Shown here: positions 7,823 through 17,603 of the stretch, one piece after another
How the letters are laid out: each line of letters begins with the position of its first letter
Numbering within the stretch: the stretch's first letter is position 1
From: Oceanimonas sp052119705
GTDB lineage: Bacteria; Pseudomonadota; Gammaproteobacteria; Enterobacterales; Aeromonadaceae
NCBI RefSeq assembly: GCF_052119705.1
Contig: NZ_JBGQOP010000013.1
Span: 1 to 64,000, forward strand
Length of the DNA: 64,000 bases
Reading direction: 5' to 3'
Notes under the pieces: generated by a model
What the model was told of the DNA's origin: nothing
The model's input: only the letters and a program-made list of their open reading frames with translations
The model's database searches: none
Made by a program: the position numbers and the translations under genes

Positions 7823-9067
7823 TTAATCCAGCATGTAGTTTTCTGGCAACTCGATACGAGCTACGCCTGAAGCAACGGCCGCCAGTGCAACGGCACGAGC
7901 AACACGTGGCAACAAACGTGGGTCCATTGGCTTAGGAATTACGTAGTCTTTACCGAAGGTCAGACTTTCGTAACCTGAAGCATCTAATACTGCCTGTGGC
8001 ACTGGCTCTTTAGCTAGACCGCGAATGGCGTCAACGGCGGCAACTTTCATCTCGTCGTTAATCTGTGAAGCACGAACGTCTAATGCGCCACGGAAGATGA
8101 ACGGGAAGCACAATACGTTGTTTACTTGGTTAGGGTAGTCAGAACGACCGGTACCCATTACCAAATCTTGACGGATTGAGTGTGCCAATTCTGGTTTGAT
8201 TTCTGGATCTGGGTTAGAACAAGCGAAGATAACTGGCTTGTCGGCCATCATAGCAACGGCTTCAGCTGGTAATACGTCTGGGCCAGAAACACCTACGAAT
8301 ACGTCGGCACCTTCCATTACATCTTCCAGCGTGCGCTTGTCGGTGTTATTCGCGAACAGTGCTTTATATTCGTTCAAGTCATCACGACGAGAGTGAATAA
8401 CGCCATTACGGTCCAACATATAGATGTTTTCGCGCTGTGCGCCACACTTGATCAGCAGCTGCATACACGCAACGGCTGCAGCACCGGCACCCATACACAC
8501 AATTTGTGCTTCTTCGATGTTCTTACCCTGCACTTCAAGTGAGTTGATAAGACCGGCTGCGGTAACGATTGCAGTACCGTGTTGGTCATCGTGGAACACA
8601 GGAATGTTACAACGCTCAATCAGCGCCTTTTCAATTTCAAAGCACTCAGGTGCCTTGATATCTTCTAGGTTGATACCACCAAAGGTGTCGGCGATCGCCG
8701 CCACAACTTGGATGAATTCTTCAGTAGTACGGTGCGTTACTTCGATATCAACAGAGTCGATATTAGCGAAGCGCTTAAACAGTAACGCTTTACCTTCCAT
8801 TACTGGCTTAGAAGCCAATGGGCCTAAGTTACCCAGACCTAAAATGGCGGTGCCGTTGGTGATAACGGCAACTAAGTTACCTTTACCGGTATATTTGTAA
8901 GCGTTTTCTGGATCAGCGGCGATTTCGCGCACTGGCTCAGCCACACCTGGGCTGTAGGCTAAGGCGAGATCCTGAGCGGTTTCTGCCGGCTTACTGATTT
9001 CAACAGAGATCTTTCCTGGAGTAGGAAAGGCATGATAATCGAGCGCTTTTTGACGGAAGTCGGACAT
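7823..9067 (-). CDS. Malic enzyme, short form
   Basis: Oxidatively decarboxylates malate to pyruvate with NAD(P)+. The 414-residue protein begins MSDFRQKAL and shows the family motifs SPGVAEPV, ITNGTAILGLG, FHDDQHGTA (metal site) and the nucleotide-binding GAGAAAVA. It lacks the C-terminal phosphotransacetylase-like domain of E. coli MaeB (about 760 residues), so it is the short bacterial type. Start ATG 9067 fits the family N-terminus; the frame extends 21 codons upstream without support. Cofactor preference cannot be judged by eye. It faces trmA convergently and has an unusually long untranslated region upstream. Confidence 0.93.
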   Translation of the reverse strand: MSDFRQKALDYHAFPTPGKISVEISKPAETAQDLALAYSPGVAEPVREIAADPENAYKYTGKGNLVAVITNGTAILGLGNLGPLASKPVMEGKALLFKRFANIDSVDIEVTHRTTEEFIQVVAAIADTFGGINLEDIKAPECFEIEKALIERCNIPVFHDDQHGTAIVTAAGLINSLEVQGKNIEEAQIVCMGAGAAAVACMQLLIKCGAQRENIYMLDRNGVIHSRRDDLNEYKALFANNTDKRTLEDVMEGADVFVGVSGPDVLPAEAVAMMADKPVIFACSNPDPEIKPELAHSIRQDLVMGTGRSDYPNQVNNVLCFPFIFRGALDVRASQINDEMKVAAVDAIRGLAKEPVPQAVLDASGYESLTFGKDYVIPKPMDPRLLPRVARAVALAAVASGVARIELPENYMLD

Positions 9068-9705
9068 TCTACGAGTACCCTGATGTGATTGGAGACATTT
9101 AAAGGATTTATGTGTGAACAAGTTTATCATAATGTTTATACAATGTGATAGTAATCAACTTATTCGACACGACTAGCACACTTCATTGCTTTATCTGAAA
9201 AACGACCAGATACGAACTAGCTATAATGCAGATTGGCCACGGCGATTAGCCCTAGTTTAGCCCTAAGAATTTAGCCATCCGGAAACAGGAATAACGTATT
9301 TCCCGTTTCATCCCTGTTTCAACTCTGGCTTCAATCCCACTTTTAATTTCTATTGCTATTCGGTTGGCTACGATCGGCAAATTCACGGTCACCAGCACCT
9401 TCATCATTACGCCTTTTTATATTAAAAACCAGTTTCAATCGAGACCTTGTCGACATTTTATTCTGTCACGACTCTCTGGCAGCCTGAACGCAGGCTTTTG
9501 CTGATAAGGCTTAAGATTAATTACGATCGGGGATACAGTCATTTAAAGAGAGTATCAACCTAACAATTGGCAAATTTACAGCACAAATATCTACAATGAG
9601 ATCCATGCTAGAAATTTCATCTGGACACGACAGTGAGTAAATGGTGAGCAGTTAGATTGGATTTAGAGGGGATAGAGACTACTGGGTATAAGTAAAAAAA
9701 ATCAA
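9068..9705. other. 640-base region upstream of the malic enzyme gene
   Basis: No gene is supported in either strand. The part next to the malic enzyme start is AT-rich and should hold its promoter. TGTGATAGTAATCAAC at 9144-9159 is a half-good CRP-like site. The middle (9300-9600) shows no coding signal, tRNA or strong hairpin. This gap is long for this compact segment. Confidence 0.5.
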
Positions 9706-9728
9706 TAAAAAAGGCGCCCTTAGGCGCC
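9706..9728 (-). terminator. Terminator after rpmE
   Basis: Minus-strand stem GGCGCC/GGCGCC with loop TAAG followed by six T. Confidence 0.9.
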
Positions 9729-9749
9729 CTATTGCAGCGATAGACTCGC

Positions 9750-9965
9750 TTACTTCTTGCTAGCCAAAGCACCGAAGCGCTTGGTGAAGCGATCCACACG
9801 GCCGCCGCTATCAACCATTTTCTGCTTGCCAGTGTAGAATGGGTGGCAAGCACCGCAAACGTCCAGGTTCAGGCTTTTGCCTAAAGTAGAACCGACTTTG
9901 ATCTCATTACCGCAAGAACATTTAGCAGTAATTTCGTTGTACTCTGGGTGAATACCTTGTTTCAT
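9750..9965 (-). CDS. rpmE: 50S ribosomal protein L31 (zinc-binding form)
   Basis: A 71-residue ribosomal protein of the large subunit. The zinc ligands CxC (Cys16, Cys18) and CxxC (Cys37, Cys40) mark the zinc-containing paralogue rather than the zinc-independent YkgM form. The start is ATG 9965 with AGAGGTT upstream; the longer frame to 10022 is not the family N-terminus. It is divergent from priA, as in many gammaproteobacteria, and ends at a strong terminator. Confidence 0.97.
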   Translation of the reverse strand: MKQGIHPEYNEITAKCSCGNEIKVGSTLGKSLNLDVCGACHPFYTGKQKMVDSGGRVDRFTKRFGALASKK

Positions 9966-10107
9966 GGGATAACCTCTGAATTTGTAGGCCGTGTCGCTAT
10001 CTGATCCTATGCCAGACACCACACGTAACGATTCACGTTTTGTGAAGGGTGCGAATAATATAGTATCGCTTTTTTACAGGCAAGGATAAACGGAGGTTAA
10101 TTCATCA

Positions 10108-12306
10108 ATGTCGTCATCGACAACACTTGCTTTGCTCAGGATAGTGCTGCCCGTGCCGCTGCGGCGAGAGTTTGATTATCTCTGTCCTTTACCATTACCC
10201 GTCCCCGGCTGTCGGGTGGCGGTGCTATTTGGTAACCGTGCCATGACCGGCCTAGTGTTGTCTCATCCCGATGATTCCAGCATAGACATAGCCAAGCTAA
10301 AACCCATTACGGCAGTGTTAGACCCAGATCCCTTACTCAACGAGCGCGAGCTAAAATTGCTGGCGTGGGCCGCCCAGTATTATTTATATGCCACCGGCGA
10401 AGTGTATTTTCAGGCGCTGCCCACATTACTGCGCAAGGGCGAAGCGGCCACTTATCGCAGTTCCAGTTTCTGGCACTTATTAGATAGCGAGGCCCAAATA
10501 CCCGCGCGAGCCATTAAGCAACAGCAAGCACTCACGCTGCTACGCCAAGGGCCGTTAAGCGGCGGCGAGTTGCAAGTGCGCGGCGTAACTAGCGCCACCT
10601 TAAATACACTGGCGAAAAAGCAGCTGGCTGAAAAACGTGATCAAGTACCACAACCGCAAGATTGGCGAGCAAACCCGTGGCAGATTAGCGAACAAGACAA
10701 GCACAGACTCACTACCGAGCAAGCACTCGCGGTTAGCCTTATTCAAAGTGCCCAAGGGTTTAGCCCCTTCTTATTAGAAGGCATTACCGGCTCGGGCAAA
10801 ACCGAAGTCTATCTGCAAGTAATGGAAGCCGTGCTAAAGGCCGGGCTGCAAGTGTTAGTGCTGGTGCCAGAAATTGGTTTAACGCCGCAAACCATAGCCC
10901 GCTTTCAGCAACGCTTTAGCTTGCCAATTTGCACGCTGCATTCGGCCATGAATGAGCGTGAGCGACTCGATGCTTGGTTGTCGTGTCGTGACGGCAGCTG
11001 CGCCATCGTCATCGGCACGCGCTCCGCCCTGCTCACGCCCTTTGCCCGTTTGGGGCTAATTATTATCGATGAAGAACACGATACCTCTTTCAAACAGCAA
11101 GAAGGGTTTCGCTATCACGCCCGCGACTTAGCGTTGCTGCGAGCCCATCAGCTGGATATTCCTATCGTTCTGGGCTCGGCCACGCCTTGTTTTGAAAGCC
11201 TGCACAATGCCGCCTGCGGTAAATATCAGCTATTAACCTTGAGCCAGCGCCCCGGCACCGCCACCGTGGCCGAGCATGTATTGCTAGATAGCAAAAACGT
11301 ACAGATGCACGCCGGATTATCGCCGCAATTAATTACGCTACTCGGCCAAGAGCTGAGTAAAGGTAATCAGGTGATGCTGTTTTTAAATCGCCGCGGTTAT
11401 GCCCCCGCACTGCTCTGTCACGGCTGTGGCTGGCTGGCCGACTGTGAACGCTGCGACGCCCACTTCACTTGGCACCAAAAGCCCTCAAGGCTGCATTGCC
11501 ATCATTGCGATCACCAAAGACCGCTGCCGCCCACCTGCCCCAGCTGTGGTAGCACGCAATTGATGGGCACTGGCCTTGGCACTGAGCAAGTCGAGCAAGC
11601 GCTCACTGGTTTGTTTCCGCAATACGGCATTATTCGCATCGATCGCGATAATACGCGACGCAAAGGCAGCTTCGAGCAGCATCTGGAAGGCATTCGCAAC
11701 GGTCAGTATCAGATCTTGATTGGCACGCAGATGCTGGCCAAGGGTCATCACTTTCCCGATGTGACATTAGTGGCGATGCTAGATGCCGACGGCGCCTTGT
11801 TTGCCAGTGACTTTCGCGCCACCGAGCGCTTTGCCCAGCTCTATATTCAGGTGGCGGGCCGCGCCGGCCGTGCCAGTAAGCCGGGCCGCGTGGTGCTGCA
11901 AACCCATCAGCCGGATCATGCGCTGTTACAAGACTTGGCTAATCAGGGTTATCGCCATTTTGCCCACAGCGCCTTAAAAGAGCGACAACTGGCAAACTTA
12001 CCGCCCTTTAGCTTTCAGGCGTTGTTTCGGGCCAGAGCCACGGATGCGCGCCAAGTGCAGACTTTTTTACAACAATTAGTAGCGCAGCTGCAGCCGCATT
12101 TACCCGCAACTGTGCTCTGTTTAGGGCCGCTAAGCGCACAAATGGAGCGCAAAGCCGGCGAGTATCGTTATCAGCTGTTATTGCAATCGAGTCAGCGCCG
12201 CGAGCTGGCCTCGGCGTGTCGACTAGCGCTGGCCATTATCGACAAGCAGGCCTCGGCCCGTAAGGTGCGCTGGTCATTGGATATAGATCCTGTCGATCTT
12301 TTTTAA
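10108..12306 (+). CDS. priA: Primosomal replication restart helicase N'
   Basis: A 3'-5' helicase that reloads the replisome at stalled forks and recombination intermediates. The 732-residue protein has an N-terminal DNA-binding region, Walker A GITGSGKTE (about 225-233), a DEEH box, and eight cysteines in paired zinc motifs (CHGCGWLADCERC and CHHC...CPSCG) placed between helicase motifs, which is the PriA signature. Later motifs GTQMLAKGHHFPDV and QVAGRAGR are also present. GGAGG lies about 9 bases before the ATG. It is divergent from rpmE. Confidence 0.97.
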   Translation: MSSSTTLALLRIVLPVPLRREFDYLCPLPLPVPGCRVAVLFGNRAMTGLVLSHPDDSSIDIAKLKPITAVLDPDPLLNERELKLLAWAAQYYLYATGEVYFQALPTLLRKGEAATYRSSSFWHLLDSEAQIPARAIKQQQALTLLRQGPLSGGELQVRGVTSATLNTLAKKQLAEKRDQVPQPQDWRANPWQISEQDKHRLTTEQALAVSLIQSAQGFSPFLLEGITGSGKTEVYLQVMEAVLKAGLQVLVLVPEIGLTPQTIARFQQRFSLPICTLHSAMNERERLDAWLSCRDGSCAIVIGTRSALLTPFARLGLIIIDEEHDTSFKQQEGFRYHARDLALLRAHQLDIPIVLGSATPCFESLHNAACGKYQLLTLSQRPGTATVAEHVLLDSKNVQMHAGLSPQLITLLGQELSKGNQVMLFLNRRGYAPALLCHGCGWLADCERCDAHFTWHQKPSRLHCHHCDHQRPLPPTCPSCGSTQLMGTGLGTEQVEQALTGLFPQYGIIRIDRDNTRRKGSFEQHLEGIRNGQYQILIGTQMLAKGHHFPDVTLVAMLDADGALFASDFRATERFAQLYIQVAGRAGRASKPGRVVLQTHQPDHALLQDLANQGYRHFAHSALKERQLANLPPFSFQALFRARATDARQVQTFLQQLVAQLQPHLPATVLCLGPLSAQMERKAGEYRYQLLLQSSQRRELASACRLALAIIDKQASARKVRWSLDIDPVDLF

Positions 12307-12572
12307 GCCTAAGCCTATATCTAGCTGTAGAGCATTGATTAAATAACAAATGAATAGCCAACAGCGGCTGACAACGCGAATAAACCCTAATATAAGCTGG
12401 CGGTTTTATATGCCATCCGCCACAACCTCTAACGCCAAGATATCTTAAGCGATGATTTTTGCTGGCTATTGCAGGCCTCACTTGGCCTTGGCGGTGGTTT
12501 TCTGCCCTCGATTTGCGTAGAATTTCCCATCCGGGTTATCTGTGACCTTGTCTTTAATTTGGTGAATTGATT

Positions 12573-14330
12573 ATGAAAGAACATATTCAGGCTCTACTTG
12601 AGCAGACGGTAGCGACGCTACAACAGCAAGGCAAGCTGCCTGCCGATCTCGAACTTCGCGTCCAAGTAGACAGAACCAAAGACAAGAGTCACGGCGACTT
12701 GGCCACTAACCTAGCCCTGTTGTTGGCCAAGCCTGCAGGGCAAAACCCGCGCGTTTTAGCCCAACTGTTGGTGGATAACTTGCCTGCCTCTGAGCTGGTG
12801 GCCAAGACCGAATTAGCCGGACCTGGCTTTATTAACTTCTTTCTAGATGGCGCTTGGTTAGCCCGCCAGATTGACGCCATGGTGGCGGACGATCGCGCCA
12901 ATATTCCGGTGACCGAGCATACCCAAACCGTAGTGGTGGATTACTCTGCACCGAACGTGGCCAAAGAAATGCACGTCGGCCATTTACGCTCCAGCGTGAT
13001 CGGTGATGCTGTGGTGCGCACCTTAGAATTTTTAGGCCACAAGGTGATCCGCGCCAACCACATTGGCGACTGGGGCACTCAGTTCGGCATGTTGATTGCC
13101 CACCTAGAAGCGTTGGAAAAAGTGAATCCCGATGTGGCCGACTCAGGCTTGGCGGATTTAGAGCAGTTCTATCGCGAGTCTAAGCAAAAGTACGATGCAG
13201 ATCCTGAGTTTGCCGAGCGCGCCCGTGGCTACGTGGTGAAGTTACAAGGCGGAGATAGCTATTGCCTTGCCATGTGGCAAAAGCTAGTCAACATCACGCT
13301 GCACCACAACCAAGCTATCTATGATCGCCTCAATGTGTCATTGACACCTGAGCATGTGATGGGTGAGAGCATGTACAACCCCATGCTGGCGGACATAGTC
13401 GCCGACTTGCAAGCCAAAGGGCTGGCGGTGGAAAGCGAAGGCGCGATAGTGGTGTACTTGGATGAGTACAAGAATAAAGACGGCGATGCTATGGGCGTAA
13501 TAGTGCGCAAAAAAGATGGTGGCTTCTTGTATACCACCACCGACATCGCCTGCGCCAAATATCGTTATGAGCAGCTGCATGCAGATCGCGTGTTGTACTT
13601 TATCGACTCCCGTCAGCATCAGCATCTGATGCAAGCCTGGAGCATAGTGCACAAGGCCGGTTACGTACCTGAGTCGGTGAGCCTAGAGCACCACGCCTTT
13701 GGCATGATGCTGGGCAAAGACGGTCGCCCTTTCAAGACGCGCACCGGCGGTACCGTACGCTTGGTAGACTTGCTGGATGAGGCACAAGAAAGAGCCACGG
13801 CGTTACTGGCGAAAAGAGACACAGATTTTAGCGAAGACGAAAAAGCCGATATCGCCCGTCGAGTGGCCATGGGTGCCGTGAAGTATGCTGATTTATCGAA
13901 AAGCCGCACCACTGACTACATCTTCGACTGGGACAACATGCTGTCTTTTGAGGGCAATACCGCGCCTTATCTTCAGTATGCCTACACTCGCGTGCAGTCT
14001 ATCTTCCGTAAATCTGGCATCTTGAGCAATGCCAACTTGCAGGGTCAGGTGCTGTTAAATGCACCGGCTGAAGAAGCACTGGCGCAAAAATTGGTGCAGT
14101 TTAACGACACCATTAAATCCGTGGCCGATAAAGGCCTGCCGCATTTAATGTGCCTCTATCTTTATGAATTATCTGGCGCCTTTATGAGCTTTTATGAAGC
14201 CTGCCCCATTAACAAAGAAGGCGTTACGGTCGAAGAACGTGACAGCCGCCTGCGCTTATGTGCCGCCACCGCTAAGGTGCTGAGTCTGGGCTTATCTTTA
14301 CTGGGCATCGAAACTTTGGAGCGTATGTGA
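12573..14330 (+). CDS. argS: Arginyl-tRNA synthetase
   Basis: Class I synthetase charging tRNA-Arg, 585 residues. The N-terminal additional domain is followed by the HIGH motif as HVGHLRS. The KMSKS loop is degenerate (RPFKTRTGG), as is normal for ArgS. A C-terminal anticodon-binding domain ends ...LGIETLERM, the usual ArgS C-terminus. The start is ATG 12573, with GGTGA just upstream; a TTG two codons earlier is less likely. A TAGAAT -10-like box lies at 12518-12523. The SPOR-domain ftsN gene follows after three bases, implying co-transcription. Confidence 0.97.
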   Translation: MKEHIQALLEQTVATLQQQGKLPADLELRVQVDRTKDKSHGDLATNLALLLAKPAGQNPRVLAQLLVDNLPASELVAKTELAGPGFINFFLDGAWLARQIDAMVADDRANIPVTEHTQTVVVDYSAPNVAKEMHVGHLRSSVIGDAVVRTLEFLGHKVIRANHIGDWGTQFGMLIAHLEALEKVNPDVADSGLADLEQFYRESKQKYDADPEFAERARGYVVKLQGGDSYCLAMWQKLVNITLHHNQAIYDRLNVSLTPEHVMGESMYNPMLADIVADLQAKGLAVESEGAIVVYLDEYKNKDGDAMGVIVRKKDGGFLYTTTDIACAKYRYEQLHADRVLYFIDSRQHQHLMQAWSIVHKAGYVPESVSLEHHAFGMMLGKDGRPFKTRTGGTVRLVDLLDEAQERATALLAKRDTDFSEDEKADIARRVAMGAVKYADLSKSRTTDYIFDWDNMLSFEGNTAPYLQYAYTRVQSIFRKSGILSNANLQGQVLLNAPAEEALAQKLVQFNDTIKSVADKGLPHLMCLYLYELSGAFMSFYEACPINKEGVTVEERDSRLRLCAATAKVLSLGLSLLGIETLERM

Positions 14331-14333
14331 TCC

Positions 14334-14936
14334 ATGGCTAAGGATTACGTACGACGCACTAAACCAAAAAGCAAAACCACGACGCGGGCTAAAAAAAGTA
14401 CGGGTAGCGGCCGTGGGCGCGCGCCTGCGCCCCGTCGTTTACCTATCTTGCCGGTGCTATTACTGGTGATGGTGGCCAGTGCCTTAGGCTATTTGATCCA
14501 CATTATTAAGGGTGCCGCCGACCAGCGCCCGGTTACGCCTGCGGCGGTCGTCTCCACCCAAAAAACTGCCTCTGGCGCAGCCAAGCCCAACCCGGCGCCG
14601 GTTAACCCTATCGACCAAAAACCGGTCGAGAAGTGGACCTACATCCAGCAGCTGGAAAATAAAGAAGTGGTGGTGAAGTTACCCGAAGCTCAACAATCGA
14701 CGCAGCGTTATTTGCTGCAGTGTGGCTCTTTTAAATCGGCTGGTCAGGCCGAGCAGGTAAAAGCTAAAATTGCCTTCCAAGGGTTGAGCTCTCAAGTACG
14801 CCATTCCAGTGGCAGCGTTTGGTACCGCGTGGTGTTAGGCCCCTACGACAGCCAGCGGGTGGCGGAGCAAGACAAGCACAAGTTGATCAAGGCCAGAGCC
14901 GTGGGCGATTGCGCTATCGCAAACTGGCAGGGTTGA
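14334..14936 (+). CDS. ftsN: Cell division protein FtsN, SPOR domain
   Basis: A 200-residue bitopic protein: a basic cytoplasmic head, one membrane segment (about residues 37-57, LPILPVLLLVMVASALGYLI), a Pro/Ala-rich periplasmic linker and a C-terminal SPOR domain (about 122-197, YLLQCGSF ... WYRVVLGPY). SPOR domains bind denuded peptidoglycan at the septum, and FtsN activates septal synthesis. It is shorter than E. coli FtsN (319) because the linker is short. Its place between argS/priA and hslVU matches the known ftsN neighbourhood. Confidence 0.9.
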   Translation: MAKDYVRRTKPKSKTTTRAKKSTGSGRGRAPAPRRLPILPVLLLVMVASALGYLIHIIKGAADQRPVTPAAVVSTQKTASGAAKPNPAPVNPIDQKPVEKWTYIQQLENKEVVVKLPEAQQSTQRYLLQCGSFKSAGQAEQVKAKIAFQGLSSQVRHSSGSVWYRVVLGPYDSQRVAEQDKHKLIKARAVGDCAIANWQG

Positions 14937-15016
14937 TCTTAAGGCCCTGCGTCCCCATTTCTGTGTAGATGACATTTTTGCCGCTGTTGCGGCTACACAG
15001 TCAAGTGAGGTTTTTA

Positions 15017-15547
15017 GTGACAACAATCGTTTCAGTCCGCCGTAATGGCAAAGTAGTTATTGGCGGCGATGGCCAAGTTTCCCTTGGTAACACCGTAATG
15101 AAGGGCAACGCCCGCAAGGTACATCGCCTCTATAACGGTAAGGTACTGGCAGGCTTTGCCGGCGGCACCGCCGATGCCTTTACTCTGCTGGAACGCTTTG
15201 AAGCCAAGCTGCAGGCCCATCAAGGTAACCTTGAGCGCGCTGCCGTGGAGCTAGCCAAAGACTGGCGCACCGATCGCGCGCTGCGCAAATTAGAAGCTCT
15301 GTTGGCGGTCGCCGACGCAAAAAACTCCTTTATCATTACTGGTAACGGTGATGTGGTGCAGCCCGAAGATGACCTGATCGCCATCGGCTCAGGCGGTGCC
15401 TTTGCGCAGTCTGCTGCCCGCGCCTTATTAGACAACACCGAGTTATCAGCCAAAGACATTGTCGAAAAATCCCTGACTATTGCCGGTAACATCTGCGTCT
15501 TCACTAATGGTCATCACACCATAGAAGAGCTGGCTTACGATAACTAA
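15017..15547 (+). CDS. hslV: ATP-dependent protease, peptidase subunit
   Basis: Proteasome-like threonine peptidase that forms a double hexamer with HslU caps. The start is GTG 15017, with GTGAGG six bases upstream; this places the catalytic Thr directly after the initiator (TTIVSVRRNGKVV), as required after Met removal. The longer frame from 14969 would bury that threonine and is rejected. The 176-residue length equals the family standard, and GDGQVSLG and the GSGGAFA motif are present. hslU follows after 45 bases. Confidence 0.97.
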   Translation: MTTIVSVRRNGKVVIGGDGQVSLGNTVMKGNARKVHRLYNGKVLAGFAGGTADAFTLLERFEAKLQAHQGNLERAAVELAKDWRTDRALRKLEALLAVADAKNSFIITGNGDVVQPEDDLIAIGSGGAFAQSAARALLDNTELSAKDIVEKSLTIAGNICVFTNGHHTIEELAYDN

Positions 15548-15592
15548 TTTACTTAGGCCAGATAACGCTTGGCCCGCATTAAGGATTTGAAC

Positions 15593-16924
15593 ATGTCTGA
15601 CATGACTCCCAGAGAAATCGTACACGAGTTGGACCAGCATATCGTTGGCCAATCTGATGCTAAACGCGCCGTGGCCATTGCGTTGCGCAACCGCTGGCGT
15701 CGTATGCAGCTGCCACCTGAGCTGCGCCAAGAGGTCTCGCCAAAAAATATTCTGATGATAGGCCCAACCGGTGTCGGTAAAACCGAAATTGCCCGCCGAC
15801 TAGCGAGGCTTGCCAATGCGCCTTTTATTAAGGTGGAAGCCACTAAGTTCACCGAGGTGGGTTATGTGGGCAAGGAAGTGGACAGCATCATCCGCGATCT
15901 CACCGATATCGCCATGAAGATGACCCGCGAGCAACAGATGAAAAAATATCAGTTCCGCGCCGAAGAAGCGGCAGAAGAGCGGGTATTAGATGCGCTGCTG
16001 CCTAACCCGCGTAACAGCCGCGGCGAAGAAGAAAAAGCCGACAACAGCAACAGTCGGCAGATTTTTCGTAAAAAACTGCGCGAAGGTCAGCTCGACGATA
16101 AAGAAATTGAAATCGACGTGGCCGCACCGCAGATGGGCGTAGAAATCATGGCGCCGCCGGGCATGGAAGAAATGACCAATCAGCTGCAAGGCATGTTTCA
16201 AAACCTCGCCGCCGGCCACACCAGCAAACCGCGCAAGATGAAAATCAAAGAAGCGCTGAAGTTATTGATAGAAGAAGAAGCCGCTAAACAGCTGAATCCG
16301 GAAGAGCTAAAAGCACAAGCCATTCATGCGGTCGAAAACCACGGCATCGTCTTTATCGATGAATTCGACAAAATTTGTAAACGCGGTGAAACCTCAGGCC
16401 CCGATGTGTCCCGTGAAGGCGTACAGCGTGACTTGCTGCCCTTGATTGAAGGCAGCTCGGTAAACACCAAACACGGCATGGTGCGCACCGATCATATGCT
16501 GTTTATCGCCTCTGGCGCCTTTCAGGTGGCCAAGCCGTCGGATCTGATCCCTGAATTGCAGGGGCGCTTGCCAATTCGCGTGGAATTAAGCTCGCTTAAT
16601 ACCGATGACTTTGAGCGCATCTTAACCGAGCCTAATGCTTCACTCACCGAGCAATATAAAGCGCTGCTAGCCACAGAAAATGTGACTATCGACTTTACCA
16701 AGGCCGGTATTCGCCGCTTGGCGGAAGCCGCATGGCGGGTGAACGAGCGCACCGAAAATATCGGTGCTCGCCGCTTGCACACTATTATGGAGCGCTTGCT
16801 CGACGAGTTGTCGTTTGAGGCTTCTGACAAGTCTGGAGAAAGTATTCTGATCGACGAGCATTATGTGGATCGCTACCTCGAAGACCTAATAGAAGACGAA
16901 GATTTGAGCCGTTATATTCTCTAA
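15593..16924 (+). CDS. hslU: ATP-dependent protease, unfoldase subunit
   Basis: AAA+ ATPase that unfolds substrates for HslV. From ATG 15593 (AAGGA ribosome site at 15581) the product is 443 residues, exactly the E. coli length. Walker A GPTGVGKTE (57-65), the intermediate I-domain between about 110 and 240, Walker B VFIDEFDKI and the C-terminal tail ending LSRYIL, which inserts into HslV, are all present. Confidence 0.98.
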   Translation: MSDMTPREIVHELDQHIVGQSDAKRAVAIALRNRWRRMQLPPELRQEVSPKNILMIGPTGVGKTEIARRLARLANAPFIKVEATKFTEVGYVGKEVDSIIRDLTDIAMKMTREQQMKKYQFRAEEAAEERVLDALLPNPRNSRGEEEKADNSNSRQIFRKKLREGQLDDKEIEIDVAAPQMGVEIMAPPGMEEMTNQLQGMFQNLAAGHTSKPRKMKIKEALKLLIEEEAAKQLNPEELKAQAIHAVENHGIVFIDEFDKICKRGETSGPDVSREGVQRDLLPLIEGSSVNTKHGMVRTDHMLFIASGAFQVAKPSDLIPELQGRLPIRVELSSLNTDDFERILTEPNASLTEQYKALLATENVTIDFTKAGIRRLAEAAWRVNERTENIGARRLHTIMERLLDELSFEASDKSGESILIDEHYVDRYLEDLIEDEDLSRYIL

Positions 16925-17078
16925 TTTTCAGCACCCAGTTGCGGCTACTACCAGACAATAAGCGGCAACTGCCCTAGGCATTAAGCAAGGAGCGGCGCAC
17001 TGTCACACGATTGTGATTGAAAACTGCGCACGCCCCTTTATACTTGATGTCACCTTGTTTCCAAATGTGGCTGACTTC

Positions 17079-17600
17079 ATGGAATACAATACTTCAGAAT
17101 TGTGCGATACCTATATTGATATGGTGGACGTGGTTGAACCCATGTTCTCCAGTTTTGGCGGCCGAAATTCTTTTGGCGGCTCTATCACCACTATCAAGTG
17201 TTTCGAGTCTAACGGCTTGATTAGCGAGACCGTAAAAGAAGACGGCCAAGGTCGGGTGCTGCTGATCGACGGTGGCGGTTCTTTACGACGCGCGCTGCTT
17301 GATGCAGAGATTGCCGAAACCGCGGCCGAAAATGGCTGGGAAGGCATTATTTGCTACGGCTGTGTGCGTGAAGTAGATGCACTTGATGAGCTGGATATCG
17401 GTATTCAAGCCTTGGCGTCTATTCCGGTCGGTGCCGATGCCAACGATATCGGTGAGCTGCAAGTGCCGGTTAACTTTGGCGGCGTGACCTTCTTACCCGC
17501 AGACTATGTGTATGCGGACACCACGGGTGTGATTTTATCGCCGGAACCGCTAGATATTGAAGATGAAGGCGACTACGACGGCGAAGAAGACCAAGCCTAA
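17079..17600 (+). CDS. rraA: Ribonuclease E inhibitor RraA
   Basis: A trimeric protein that binds RNase E and modulates mRNA decay. The 173-residue product from ATG 17079 (MEYNTSELCD) aligns with the E. coli N-terminus; an open frame upstream lacks family similarity. Conserved blocks include VEPMFSSFGGR, FGG.I.TIKCFE.NG, DGGGSLRRAL, YGCVREVD and DIGIQALASIPVGA. An acidic tail rich in Asp/Glu follows. The context hslVU-rraA-zapB matches E. coli apart from menA, which is missing here. Confidence 0.96.
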   Translation: MEYNTSELCDTYIDMVDVVEPMFSSFGGRNSFGGSITTIKCFESNGLISETVKEDGQGRVLLIDGGGSLRRALLDAEIAETAAENGWEGIICYGCVREVDALDELDIGIQALASIPVGADANDIGELQVPVNFGGVTFLPADYVYADTTGVILSPEPLDIEDEGDYDGEEDQA

Positions 17601-17603
17601 AAA

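Noticed and set aside
8424..8900. 158-codon open frame opposite the malic enzyme gene
   Set aside because: It is wholly antisense to a well-conserved gene, has low-complexity Ser/Thr/Ala content and no ribosome site.
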